Counted from the first letter of the stretch, positions 49,453-59,087 are shown. The stretch is DNA of 64,000 bases from an uncultured Ectothiorhodospiraceae bacterium (GCA_947258695.1 CAMYJG010000005.1:1-64000), one strand, 5' to 3'. The notes: generated from the letters alone by a model not told the origin. Program-made: numbers and translations.

Positions 49453-50004
49453 GTGAATAGCTTAGAAAATACGGTACGTGAAAAATCATTATCAGTTATG
49501 GGACAGATGATATTCTGGAGTAGGTGGTTACAGGCACCACTTTATCTGGGGCTTATCGTTGCTCAAGGTGTATACGTTTACCTGTTTATGGTTGAGCTAA
49601 CGCACCTGGTTACGGGTGCAGATGAGCTCGGGGAAACGGGCATCATGTTAATGGTGCTCGGCCTAATCGATGTAGTGATGATTGCAAACTTATTGATTAT
49701 GGTTATTATTGGTGGTTATGAAACGTTTGTTTCCCGGTTAAACCTTAAAGAACATCCTGATCAACCCGAGTGGTTATCACACGTTAATGCTGCCACCATG
49801 AAAATTAAATTGGCTATGGCTTTAATTGGTATTTCTTCAATTCATTTATTGAAAACATTTATCAATGCTGAAAATATGACTGAAGCAACTATGAAATGGC
49901 AGGTCATTATCCACATGGTCTTTATTATCTCGGCTATTGCTATGGCGTACACCGATCGCATAATGACTAAAACTCTCTTAGATGCACATGGTAAAGAGCA
50001 CTAA
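49453..50004 (+). CDS. yqhA: UPF0114/YqhA-family membrane protein
   Basis: FWSRWLQAPLYLGLIVAQGVYVYLFMVEL, LMVLGLIDVVMIANLLIMVIIGGYETFVSRL; likely GTG start at 49453. Confidence 0.88.
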   Translation: MNSLENTVREKSLSVMGQMIFWSRWLQAPLYLGLIVAQGVYVYLFMVELTHLVTGADELGETGIMLMVLGLIDVVMIANLLIMVIIGGYETFVSRLNLKEHPDQPEWLSHVNAATMKIKLAMALIGISSIHLLKTFINAENMTEATMKWQVIIHMVFIISAIAMAYTDRIMTKTLLDAHGKEH

Positions 50005-50028
50005 TAAATTATTCCATCTAACAGATAC

Positions 50029-50057
50029 AAAAAAAGCCCGGTTTACACCGGGCTTTT
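50029..50057. terminator. Bidirectional intrinsic terminator
   Basis: AAAAAAGCCCGGTTTACACCGGGCTTTTTT hairpin between convergent CDSs. Confidence 0.9.
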
Positions 50058-50079
50058 TTATAAATTAAATACTTTTTTG

Positions 50080-50907
50080 TTACTTACAAATTGCATAATC
50101 GTTCTTTGTCTCCAATACAGCTAATGCCATTTCTGCCTGGACAAAACCATTAGCCGCTGATTTTTTCCACCAGCGAGAAGCTTCACAGGTCCGGCTGGAC
50201 ATACCGATACCATTAGCATACAAGGCACCTAAATTAAATTGCGCCACGGCATCGCCTCCGATGGCTGCCATACGCCACCATTTCAAGGCTTTTTCCAGGT
50301 CAGGCTTAATTGAACCCCGGCCCGATGCATAAACAATACCCAGGTTATACTGTGAATCTGTGTTGCCCGCGTTCGCCGCACGTTTCCACCAGGTAATGGC
50401 TTTGGCTATATCAGCCTTTACGCCGTTGCCCTGTGCATAAGCGACTGCCACGTTGTGTTGCGCAATATCAATGCCTGCGCTGGCTGCCTTTTTGTACCAG
50501 TGAAAAGAAACATTCTCGTTCTTAGCCACTCCCAGTCCAGCATCATACTGTGTCGCTAATAAATACTGCGCTTGTACATGCCCATTCTCTGCCAAAACAG
50601 CCAGCAAACGGGCAGAATAAGCGTAATCCTGGTTATCAAAAGCAATCTTTGCTTGAGAGAAATTGGCTTGCTGATACTGATAAGAATACCCGACTTCATG
50701 AGAATACGATGCTTTAAAACTCGCACCCGAGGCGAATATATTTTGTGATGCAAATAAGCTACTTAAGAAAAGCAAGACAAGAAATGCAAAATAATAGTCT
50801 CGATATAAGTTCGATTTTTTTAAGGTTTTAACCTTAGTTACTGCTCTATGTGTCTTTGGCACAGACATTGAGATTTCCCCCATATTGGAAGAATTCCATT
50901 TCAACAA
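50080..50907 (-). CDS. SEL1-like repeat protein
   Basis: Repeated GLGVAKNENVSFHWYKKAASAG / GNGVKADIAKAITWWKRAANAGNTDSQYNLGIVYASG units. Confidence 0.88.
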   Translation of the reverse strand: MLKWNSSNMGEISMSVPKTHRAVTKVKTLKKSNLYRDYYFAFLVLLFLSSLFASQNIFASGASFKASYSHEVGYSYQYQQANFSQAKIAFDNQDYAYSARLLAVLAENGHVQAQYLLATQYDAGLGVAKNENVSFHWYKKAASAGIDIAQHNVAVAYAQGNGVKADIAKAITWWKRAANAGNTDSQYNLGIVYASGRGSIKPDLEKALKWWRMAAIGGDAVAQFNLGALYANGIGMSSRTCEASRWWKKSAANGFVQAEMALAVLETKNDYAICK

Positions 50908-51053
50908 ATCCTCTTCAGAGCCTTAAATTGCATCACTTAAGAATCGCTCTATTAAAATTATCGACCCGATGTCGGCAGTCTTTAACGAATTTATTTGCCT
51001 TTTAAAATCATAGAGTTAAAATGAATTATTCACCTTAAGAATTAATAAATAAT

Positions 51054-52505
51054 ATGACAAAATCTGACCCAGAAACAGTTGGTAACACTTCACTGCCACT
51101 TTGTGTGGATCTGGATGGCACCCTCATCCAAACCGACTCACTCTGGGAGTCTTGCCTTCGTTTAATTAGCCAGAAACCTTTTATGCTTTTGTTATTACCT
51201 TTCTGGTTACTCCTCGGCAAAGCCGGCTTCAAACAAAAAGTCAGCGAATATGCCGAATTAGCCGCTGATTCACTACCATACAATACGGCGTTATTAAAAT
51301 ACCTGACCCAGCAACGACTCCACAACCGTCACCTTGTTTTAGTCACCGCCGCTAACAAAAAAATTGCAGAATCCATAGCGGAGCACCTCAATATTTTCGA
51401 TGAGATCCTTGCCAGTGATGAATCTCATAATTTATCAGGAAAAAACAAAGCTAAGGTGTTAACAGACAAGTTTGGTGAGAAAGGATTTGTGTATGCCGGT
51501 AATGCGACGATTGATTTAGGCGTCTGGCAACATGCGGCTGCGGCTATTGTGGTAAATGCATCTCAAACAGTATTAACTAAAGCTAAGCAGATCTGTCCGG
51601 TCGAAGAAATTTTTACGGCGTCGCAATCACTATCATTAAAACTCATTTTAAGAGCGATACGTATTCACCAATGGGCAAAAAACATTCTGATTTTTACTGC
51701 GCTTATTCTTTCTCACAGTTGGTTTAATACTGAAGCACTCACTTCGATCATCTTTGCCTTTTTCTCATTTAGCTTTGCGGCTTCGTCAATTTATATCATC
51801 AATGACCTTATTGATCTTGAAGCTGACAGGAAGCATGCCACTAAGAAAAATCGCCCTCTTGCAGCAGGTCATTTATCAATACCACTGGCATTAATGATTG
51901 TCCCTGTTTTATTGTTGCTGTCTTTTGGATTAGCCAGTCAAATAAATGAAAATTTTATTTCTATTCTGATCATTTACCTCGTTCTGACTATCACTTATTC
52001 ATTGATACTCAAACCCATTGCATTACTCGATGTGATTACTTTAACCAGTTTGTACACTATTCGAATTATTGCGGGCGCTATTGCTATTGCTGTTCCTCTA
52101 TCATACTGGCTACTGGCATTTTCTATGTTTATATTTTTATCACTCGCGCTCATCAAACGTTTTTCAGAATTAAAGAACTTGTCGCAGCTCGGAGAAACAT
52201 CCGCCGCTTCGCGTGGCTATCATGTCAATGACTTACCCGCGGTGAGTTTGTTCGGTATCAGTAGCGGCTATATATCTACCCTTATTCTTGTATTATATAC
52301 ACATGATTTACAGGCGAGCACTTTATATACTCAGCCCGATTGGCTGTGGTTTGTTGCTATTGCCGTTCTCTACTGGATAAGTCGTATGTGGTTACTTGCC
52401 TTTCGTGGACAAATGAACGAAGACCCGGTGTTGTTTGCAATACACGACCGAACCAGTTATTTCGTCACTCTTTTTATTGCTATCAGTTTATTTTTAGCGT
52501 TGTAA
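51054..52505 (+). CDS. HAD-domain / UbiA prenyltransferase fusion (decaprenyl-phosphate phosphoribosyltransferase-like)
   Basis: N-terminal HAD motif VDLDGTLIQTDSL; C-terminal UbiA motif NDLIDLEADRKHATKKNRPLAAG and multiple TM helices. Confidence 0.87.
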   Translation: MTKSDPETVGNTSLPLCVDLDGTLIQTDSLWESCLRLISQKPFMLLLLPFWLLLGKAGFKQKVSEYAELAADSLPYNTALLKYLTQQRLHNRHLVLVTAANKKIAESIAEHLNIFDEILASDESHNLSGKNKAKVLTDKFGEKGFVYAGNATIDLGVWQHAAAAIVVNASQTVLTKAKQICPVEEIFTASQSLSLKLILRAIRIHQWAKNILIFTALILSHSWFNTEALTSIIFAFFSFSFAASSIYIINDLIDLEADRKHATKKNRPLAAGHLSIPLALMIVPVLLLLSFGLASQINENFISILIIYLVLTITYSLILKPIALLDVITLTSLYTIRIIAGAIAIAVPLSYWLLAFSMFIFLSLALIKRFSELKNLSQLGETSAASRGYHVNDLPAVSLFGISSGYISTLILVLYTHDLQASTLYTQPDWLWFVAIAVLYWISRMWLLAFRGQMNEDPVLFAIHDRTSYFVTLFIAISLFLAL

Positions 52506-52511
52506 TTTTAA

Positions 52512-53831
52512 ATGAAAAATTATCAATCATGGGGATGTTACCCAAAAGTCGATAGTAATAAACAGGAGGTCTATCATGTTTATCCGGATTCATTTTCATT
52601 TCCAGAATCAGATAAAACAGATGCCGATGCCCCCTCTTTTTTAGCCTATGCACAGGGACGGAGTTACGGCGATGTATGCATGAATCAAGATGGAATCCTG
52701 CTCGACACTCAACACCTTGACCACTTCATCCAATATGATAAGGAAAAAGGTATCTTACGTTGTGAAGCCGGGGTGACCTTTGAAAATATTCTACAGCTTA
52801 TTATTCCACATAACTGGTTCTTACCGGTTACTCCGGGAACAAAATACATCAGCGTTGGTGGCGCGATTGCAAATGATGTACACGGAAAAAACCATCATAA
52901 AGCCGGTACATTTGGTCGCTACGTACAAAAACTTGAACTACTACGCTCTAATGGCGAGCGACTGATTTGTAGCCCCAGCGAAAATACCGAGTTATTTAAT
53001 GCCACGATTGGCGGACTTGGCTTAACCGGGCTGATTAACTGGGTTGAGTTTTCATTAAAAAAAATACCCGGCAACAAAATCGAACAGGAAACCCTGCGTT
53101 TTAATAATCTCAATGAATTTTTTAAATTATCCGATGATTCAGATAAAGACTGGGAATATACCGTTGCCTGGATAGACTGTCTTGCTAACGGTGATGATTT
53201 AGGTCGGGGATTGTTTATGCGCGGCAACCATTGTGAGTCAAAGAAAAAGTACAAATTCAAGAGTTCCAAGCTATCGGTTCCATTTAATGTCCCGGGCTTT
53301 TTGTTAAACAAATATACGGTTAATGCGTTTAACAATGTATATTTTAAAAGACCCGTTAAACAATACGCTAAAATAAATTTTGATCCGTTTTTCTACCCGC
53401 TTGATGCCATAGCGCATTGGAACAGGCTTTACGGTAAAAAAGGCTTTATGCAGTACCAATGTGTTATCCCAAAACAACACCGTGAAACAGCCATACATGA
53501 GATGTTATCCATTATATCTGCAAGTGGACAGGGATCATTTCTTAGCGTATTGAAAGAATTTGGCGATATAAAATCGCCAGGCTTACTTTCTTTTCCGCGC
53601 CAGGGAACCACCTTAGCATTAGATTTTCCAAATCGCGGTAAGAAAACATTAGAACTATTAGATAACCTGGATGCCATAACTCTAAAATATAATGGTTCAG
53701 TCTACCCGGCAAAAGATGCCCGCATGAGTCCACAGGCATTTGCCCAGTATTATCCAAACTGGAATGAATTTGAAAAATATATTGATCCGCACTTTTCATC
53801 AGATTTCAAACGTCGGGTAAGCGGAAAATAA
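52512..53831 (+). CDS. FAD-binding oxidoreductase, decaprenylphosphoryl-ribose oxidase (DprE1)-like
   Basis: AQGRSYGDVCMNQDGILLDT, VTPGTKYISVGGAIANDVHGKNHHKAGTFGRYV, ATIGGLGLTGLI. Confidence 0.87.
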   Translation: MKNYQSWGCYPKVDSNKQEVYHVYPDSFSFPESDKTDADAPSFLAYAQGRSYGDVCMNQDGILLDTQHLDHFIQYDKEKGILRCEAGVTFENILQLIIPHNWFLPVTPGTKYISVGGAIANDVHGKNHHKAGTFGRYVQKLELLRSNGERLICSPSENTELFNATIGGLGLTGLINWVEFSLKKIPGNKIEQETLRFNNLNEFFKLSDDSDKDWEYTVAWIDCLANGDDLGRGLFMRGNHCESKKKYKFKSSKLSVPFNVPGFLLNKYTVNAFNNVYFKRPVKQYAKINFDPFFYPLDAIAHWNRLYGKKGFMQYQCVIPKQHRETAIHEMLSIISASGQGSFLSVLKEFGDIKSPGLLSFPRQGTTLALDFPNRGKKTLELLDNLDAITLKYNGSVYPAKDARMSPQAFAQYYPNWNEFEKYIDPHFSSDFKRRVSGK

Positions 53832-53869
53832 GTGAATAGTACTTTGAAGATGAATTCAGGAACAACACC

Positions 53870-54607
53870 ATGTCAAACATTTTAATATTAGGCGCAACCT
53901 CAGCGATTGCAAAACAGACTACCCGACTATTTGCAGCTGATGAACATAACCTCTACCTGGTTGCCCGCAACGAAGAAAAATTATCCTCAATAAAGCAAGA
54001 CATGCTGGTCCGTGGCGCGACAGATGTTCATTATGAATCGCTAGACATCGCTGATGACAAACAGCATGAAGACTTAATTCAACGGGCAACCGAAGCAATG
54101 GGCTCGATTGATACGGTTTTAATTGCATACGGAACGTTAGGCGATCAAAAGCAATGTGAAGAAAATTATAAAAATACACTCGATGAGTTACAAACAAATT
54201 GCTTAAGTGTTATCTCCTTATTAACCCTGCTAGCAAACCAGTTAGAACAACAAAAATCCGGCACTATCGCTGTCATCTCATCCCCTTCCGGAGACCGTGG
54301 TCGACAAAGTAATTACATCTATGGCACTGCAAAAGGTGCGTTAACGATTTTTCTGCAGGGATTACGTAATCGTTTGGCTAAATCTAAAGTTCATGTAGTA
54401 ACGATTAAACCCGGTTTTGTCGATACCCCGATGACCAGGGACTTTAAAAAAGGCCTTTTATGGGTGGGCCCGGAAGTTATTAGTGAAGGTATATACAAAG
54501 CAATTAAAAAGAAGAAAGAAACCGTTTACCTGCCATTTTTCTGGCGCTATATCATGCTAATTATTAAATTGATCCCTGAAAAATTATTTAAACATTTATC
54601 ACTATGA
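53870..54607 (+). CDS. Short-chain dehydrogenase, DprE2-like
   Basis: NILILGATSAIAKQTTRLFA, VISSPSGDRGRQSNYIYGTAKGALTIFLQGLRNRL, TIKPGFVDTPMTRDFKKGLLW. Confidence 0.87.
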   Translation: MSNILILGATSAIAKQTTRLFAADEHNLYLVARNEEKLSSIKQDMLVRGATDVHYESLDIADDKQHEDLIQRATEAMGSIDTVLIAYGTLGDQKQCEENYKNTLDELQTNCLSVISLLTLLANQLEQQKSGTIAVISSPSGDRGRQSNYIYGTAKGALTIFLQGLRNRLAKSKVHVVTIKPGFVDTPMTRDFKKGLLWVGPEVISEGIYKAIKKKKETVYLPFFWRYIMLIIKLIPEKLFKHLSL

Positions 54608-55563
54608 ATTCACCTGTCCAAATATCTAAAAGCAGTAAAATCATTATTCCCGGAGCTGCAGGCCTGGTAGGTCAAAACTTAATCGTCTTTTTGTTAAAGG
54701 CGGGTTATAGCAACCTGGTGGCTATTGATAAGCATAAACATAACACCCAAATGCTGGCCGAGCTGCATCCCGGCATCACCGTAATTGAAGCAGACCTGGC
54801 TGAAGACGGTGACTGGCAAGCAAGCCTTGAAGGCTCTGACATGATTATTATGTTACAGGCTCAAATAGGTGGCTTAACCATAGAACCCTTTATTCGCAAC
54901 AACGTAACCTCAACAGAAAAAGTGTTGCATGCAGCTAAAAAATACCAGACACCCTATATCGTACATATTAGCTCTTCTGTTTTAGAATCTGAAGCAGATG
55001 ATTTTTATACCAAGACTAAAGAAGAACAGGAAAATTTAATTATTAACAGCGGCATAGCATACTGTATTTTACGGCCAACACTGATGTTTGGCTGGTTTGA
55101 TCGCAAACATCTTGGTTGGTTATCCCGCTTTATGGCAAAAATACCTGTCTTCCCTATTCCTTCACATGGTCGCTTTATGCGGCAACCACTTTATGTCGGT
55201 GACTTTTGTAATATGATTATCAGTGCCATGCATAAGCAACCGAAAAATGAAGTATATAATATTACTGGCCGTGAAAAGATAGATTATGTTGATATTATAC
55301 AAGGCATAAAGAAAACATTAGGACTGCGAACCTGGATTGTACATATACCGTATTGGTTATTCTGGTCACTATTAAAAATATACGCCATTTTTGACCGCGA
55401 CCCACCTTTTACAACATCACAACTCCAGGCGCTGGTTATTAAAGAAGAGTTTGAACTCATACCCTGGTGGAATATATTTGATATAGAACCCACTTCATTC
55501 GAAGAAGCATTAAAAGAAACTTACCTTGATGAAACATATAGTAAATATGTTTTAAAATTTTAG
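54604..55563 (+). CDS. NAD-dependent epimerase/dehydratase family protein
   Basis: IIPGAAGLVGQNLIVFLLKAG Rossmann motif; overlaps the previous ORF by 4 nt. Confidence 0.85.
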   Translation: MNSPVQISKSSKIIIPGAAGLVGQNLIVFLLKAGYSNLVAIDKHKHNTQMLAELHPGITVIEADLAEDGDWQASLEGSDMIIMLQAQIGGLTIEPFIRNNVTSTEKVLHAAKKYQTPYIVHISSSVLESEADDFYTKTKEEQENLIINSGIAYCILRPTLMFGWFDRKHLGWLSRFMAKIPVFPIPSHGRFMRQPLYVGDFCNMIISAMHKQPKNEVYNITGREKIDYVDIIQGIKKTLGLRTWIVHIPYWLFWSLLKIYAIFDRDPPFTTSQLQALVIKEEFELIPWWNIFDIEPTSFEEALKETYLDETYSKYVLKF

Positions 55564-55572
55564 GAACGAGTC

Positions 55573-56862
55573 ATGACAAAAATCGCTGTAATTGGTGCGG
55601 GTCCTATGGGACTTGCAGCAGCCTATGAACTTTCTAAACAAGGCAAGCAGGTTGATCTGTATGAATTTGATGATCGTATAGGTGGTATGTCTGCCCATTT
55701 TGATTTCAATGGAATGAATATTGAACGTTATTATCATTTTGTCTGTGGCAAAGATCACGCACTGTTTGAATTAATGGACGAACTTAATATTCGTGACAAG
55801 TTGCATTGGGTTGATACTAAAATGGGCTACTTCTATAACGGCCAGCTACATAAATGGGGCGATCCCTTTTCATTACTCAAATTTCCTCATCTCGATTTAA
55901 TTTCGAAACTGCGTTACGGCGCCCACATGTTCCTTTCATCTAAACGAAAAAAAGAACAATGGAAGGATCTGGATTCTATCGATGCCGTTAACTGGTTAAA
56001 AAAAGGCGGCGGACATAAGTCATATAAAATTTTATGGGAACGCCTTTTTAAATTAAAATTTCATCACTATACCGATAACCTTTCTGCCGCCTGGATATGG
56101 GCACGCATCCGTCGCATGGGGGAATCTCGTCGCAGCATATTTCAGGAACAACTCGGTTATATTGAAGATGGCTCAGAAACCCTGTTAAACCGGCTACAAC
56201 AAGAAATTGAAAACCGTGGCGGTCGTGTATTACTTAATACCCCGGTTAGCCAGGTTATCACTAATGATGAGACTGTGTCAGGAATAAAAGTGGCGGATAG
56301 TGAAATAGCCTATGACAAAGTTATTAGTACTATCCCGTTACAATATGTACCGAAATTGATTCCACAACTCCCTTCGGAACATCTCACTCAGTATAACCAG
56401 GTACAAAATATTGGCGTGGTCTGTTTATTGTTCAAGCTTAAAAAAGCCGTCACTACAAATTTCTGGCTTAACATCAGTGATGAAAACTTTGAAATTCCCG
56501 GCGTGATTGAAATGAGTAACTTACGTCCGCTATCTGCACATACTGTTTACGTGCCCTATTATATGCCGCAGTCACTTGATAAGTTTAAATGGTCAGATCA
56601 GCAGTTTATTGATGAGGCTCAAAACTATCTTAAAAAGCTTAACCCGGCACTGACCGATTCAGATTTTATTGATACTAATGTTTCACGCTATGCCTTTGCT
56701 CAACCTATATGCCAGCCTGATTTCGCACACCACTTACCTCCGATGCGCTCTGAGATTAAAGGTTTATTTATCGCGGATACCTCGTATTATTATCCTGAAG
56801 ATCGCTCAATTTCCGAAAGTATACATCTTGGTAAACAACTTGCTGAGATGTCTAGTCTATGA
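55573..56862 (+). CDS. NAD(P)/FAD-dependent oxidoreductase (amine-oxidase/UGM-like fold)
   Basis: IAVIGAGPMGLAAAYELSKQGKQVDLYEFDDRIGGM. Confidence 0.83.
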   Translation: MTKIAVIGAGPMGLAAAYELSKQGKQVDLYEFDDRIGGMSAHFDFNGMNIERYYHFVCGKDHALFELMDELNIRDKLHWVDTKMGYFYNGQLHKWGDPFSLLKFPHLDLISKLRYGAHMFLSSKRKKEQWKDLDSIDAVNWLKKGGGHKSYKILWERLFKLKFHHYTDNLSAAWIWARIRRMGESRRSIFQEQLGYIEDGSETLLNRLQQEIENRGGRVLLNTPVSQVITNDETVSGIKVADSEIAYDKVISTIPLQYVPKLIPQLPSEHLTQYNQVQNIGVVCLLFKLKKAVTTNFWLNISDENFEIPGVIEMSNLRPLSAHTVYVPYYMPQSLDKFKWSDQQFIDEAQNYLKKLNPALTDSDFIDTNVSRYAFAQPICQPDFAHHLPPMRSEIKGLFIADTSYYYPEDRSISESIHLGKQLAEMSSL

Positions 56863-57263
56863 GCAAATCAGCCCACAGTGAATTTATTCAATTCCTGTTA
56901 GTCGGTGGTTTTGCTGCTCTCGTCAATTTTCTTAGCCGGATAGAGTTCAGTGATTTTGTTTCATATCGTGTAGCAGTTATTCTTGCTTACCTGGTAGGTA
57001 TGTTAACTGCCTTTTTATTATCAAAGCATTATGTCTTTGAGAAAAGTGGTCGTCCATTTAAAGATGAACTACGCGATTTTACCATCGTTAATATCTTTGC
57101 GGTTATCCAGGTATGGTTAATCAGTGTTGGATTAGCGGAGTATTTCTTCCCTTATATCTCTTTTTCTTTTTACCCTGAAGAAGTGGCGCATTTAATTGGC
57201 CTGGGCATACCTGCCGTGACCAGTTATTTTGGACACAAGCATTTTTCATTTAGAAAAATATGA
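56859..57263 (+). CDS. GtrA-family membrane protein
   Basis: EFIQFLLVGGFAALVNFLSRI, VGMLTAFLLSKHYVFEKS, SYFGHKHFSFRK; overlaps the upstream ORF by 4 nt. Confidence 0.88.
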   Translation: MSKSAHSEFIQFLLVGGFAALVNFLSRIEFSDFVSYRVAVILAYLVGMLTAFLLSKHYVFEKSGRPFKDELRDFTIVNIFAVIQVWLISVGLAEYFFPYISFSFYPEEVAHLIGLGIPAVTSYFGHKHFSFRKI

Positions 57264-57295
57264 GCGATTAAACACCTTATTATTAGAAGACACAC

Positions 57296-58879
57296 CTACT
57301 TGTTTTTAAAGCCGTACTTATATTTAAACTCACATTGCCCAACGGGGAGCCAATCAGGTATAGCGTAAAAATCACGGTTTATTTCTTTTAATACTTCTTC
57401 TCGATATAGCGTGTAATTAAATTTATCGCCAATTAAAAGTTCAAAGCTTGCGCCTTTTATTACAAATGTTTTACGTTCACTGGACGAAAAATAGCGACTA
57501 TATTTATCAAGATTAATCGGAGTACGCTTAAATATCAGAATATTTTTGCCATCGAGTTTTTTATAATCAACCAATCGCTCATCTTCACGCGCATGGAATG
57601 ATGCTTTATCAAAAACGATAAAATGTCTTCTGGAGTAATACGACGCAACTGATGACATACCGTAACTAATTGTGGCAAAGGTATAATTTTTTTCATATGG
57701 TGTTAGCTCAGCTAATACTTGCTCTGAATATTTACCAAACACTAAATTTTGCATGGCTTCTTTCTTATTGGCGAATGTTTCAATAGGCAGGGTCAAGATA
57801 GCGATGATCGCAGCCAGGTGGACTGCACCAAAAAGCCACATAAAATGAAATGTCCAGCGCCACTGTTTTATATTTAAAACTCCGGCCAAGGCAATAAAGG
57901 CAAATGGGTAAAAACTAAACAGCCAATGTAAGCCTACTTCTTTTCTTGCAAGCAAGAGAAAGAAAAGAAATAGTGGTATAGCCACAAGCCATAGATATGT
58001 TTTTGCAAACATATCCGTTGTTTGGTTTTTTAGTGATTTTCTATTTTTAAAAAGGAAGTACAGTAATAGCGGTGAATAGAGGTAAATTAATGTTCCAATG
58101 TACTTAAATAAACTATTGATGGGTTCATCTGTGCTTGCAGTTCGGTTAAACAAGTTAAATAAAATATTATTCCAGCAATGGTTGTAATTCCAAACAAGGT
58201 TTACAAAAACAAACGGGGTAACCATTAATAAAATGAGGCCGAGTCCGATTAAGTCTCTTTTATTTCGATGAAATAAAACAATATATATCCCGTATGCAAC
58301 ACCTAAAAATACAGCAAAATACTTAGAAAAGAAGGCTAAGCCTAAGAACAATCCTGCCGCGATAAAACTTTGATATGATTTTGTTTCATATAAGGCATTA
58401 TAAAAAAACCATGCAGAAACAAAGCTGAAAAATATCAATGGTGTATCAGTTGTAATTAATACATTAATTAAGTTTACCGGGGCAACCAGGAAAACCAGTG
58501 CCACCCATGCAGCTGTTTGTGGTTGGCGAGGTAATAAAAGACGATATATAAAATAAGATAAAGCAACGGGTAATAAAACTGATGGTAATCGTAGCCACCA
58601 GCTAGCATCAGAAACTGACAGCAAAAGAGTTAATAACCAGCCTACAACAGGTGTATGATCATAAAAACCATAACTTGGATTCTTACCCCAGACAATAAAG
58701 TAGGCTTCATCTCCGGTCATGGGTACCCAGGCCGCGAGTACAATGCGAAGCGTTAATATTGCAAATAAGACTTTATAAAAAAATGACTGGATATTATTAT
58801 CTACTTGAGAACGCAAAGTCTTAACCCCGGATAGCCTCTTCCATCGTAGCATAGGCTTTATGCCAGTTTTCATCACCAA
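57296..58879 (-). CDS. Glycosyltransferase family 39-like (ArnT/PMT-like) membrane protein; start uncertain, could be ~58852
   Basis: VPMTGDEAYFIVWGKNPSYGFYDHTPVVGWLL, multiple TM helices. Confidence 0.85.
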   Translation of the reverse strand: MVMKTGIKPMLRWKRLSGVKTLRSQVDNNIQSFFYKVLFAILTLRIVLAAWVPMTGDEAYFIVWGKNPSYGFYDHTPVVGWLLTLLLSVSDASWWLRLPSVLLPVALSYFIYRLLLPRQPQTAAWVALVFLVAPVNLINVLITTDTPLIFFSFVSAWFFYNALYETKSYQSFIAAGLFLGLAFFSKYFAVFLGVAYGIYIVLFHRNKRDLIGLGLILLMVTPFVFVNLVWNYNHCWNNILFNLFNRTASTDEPINSLFKYIGTLIYLYSPLLLYFLFKNRKSLKNQTTDMFAKTYLWLVAIPLFLFFLLLARKEVGLHWLFSFYPFAFIALAGVLNIKQWRWTFHFMWLFGAVHLAAIIAILTLPIETFANKKEAMQNLVFGKYSEQVLAELTPYEKNYTFATISYGMSSVASYYSRRHFIVFDKASFHAREDERLVDYKKLDGKNILIFKRTPINLDKYSRYFSSSERKTFVIKGASFELLIGDKFNYTLYREEVLKEINRDFYAIPDWLPVGQCEFKYKYGFKNK

Positions 58880-59087
58880 TTTTATTCTCAGCCATTAGCT
58901 CAATAACCGCATAGGCCAACTGCCTGTTTTCTGGAGTAAATTCTTTTAATTTACTCAACATATACATATGACCGGTTTTTTCGACATTGAGTGTTGCCAG
59001 CAATGCAAATAATAATAACGATTGGCCCGAACGGGGATCATTAACAATTTGCTCTGTTATTTTTTCAAGTACTGAATCCATTTTCAT
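58821..59087 (-). CDS. Small conserved-looking hypothetical protein overlapping the GT39-like 5' end
   Basis: ORF of 88 aa immediately upstream of and overlapping GT39; no recognisable domain. Confidence 0.5.
   Translation of the reverse strand: MKMDSVLEKITEQIVNDPRSGQSLLLFALLATLNVEKTGHMYMLSKLKEFTPENRQLAYAVIELMAENKIGDENWHKAYATMEEAIRG

Noticed and set aside
52919-53335. Minus-strand 138-aa ORF opposite the DprE1-like gene
   Set aside because: Shadow ORF; no family features.
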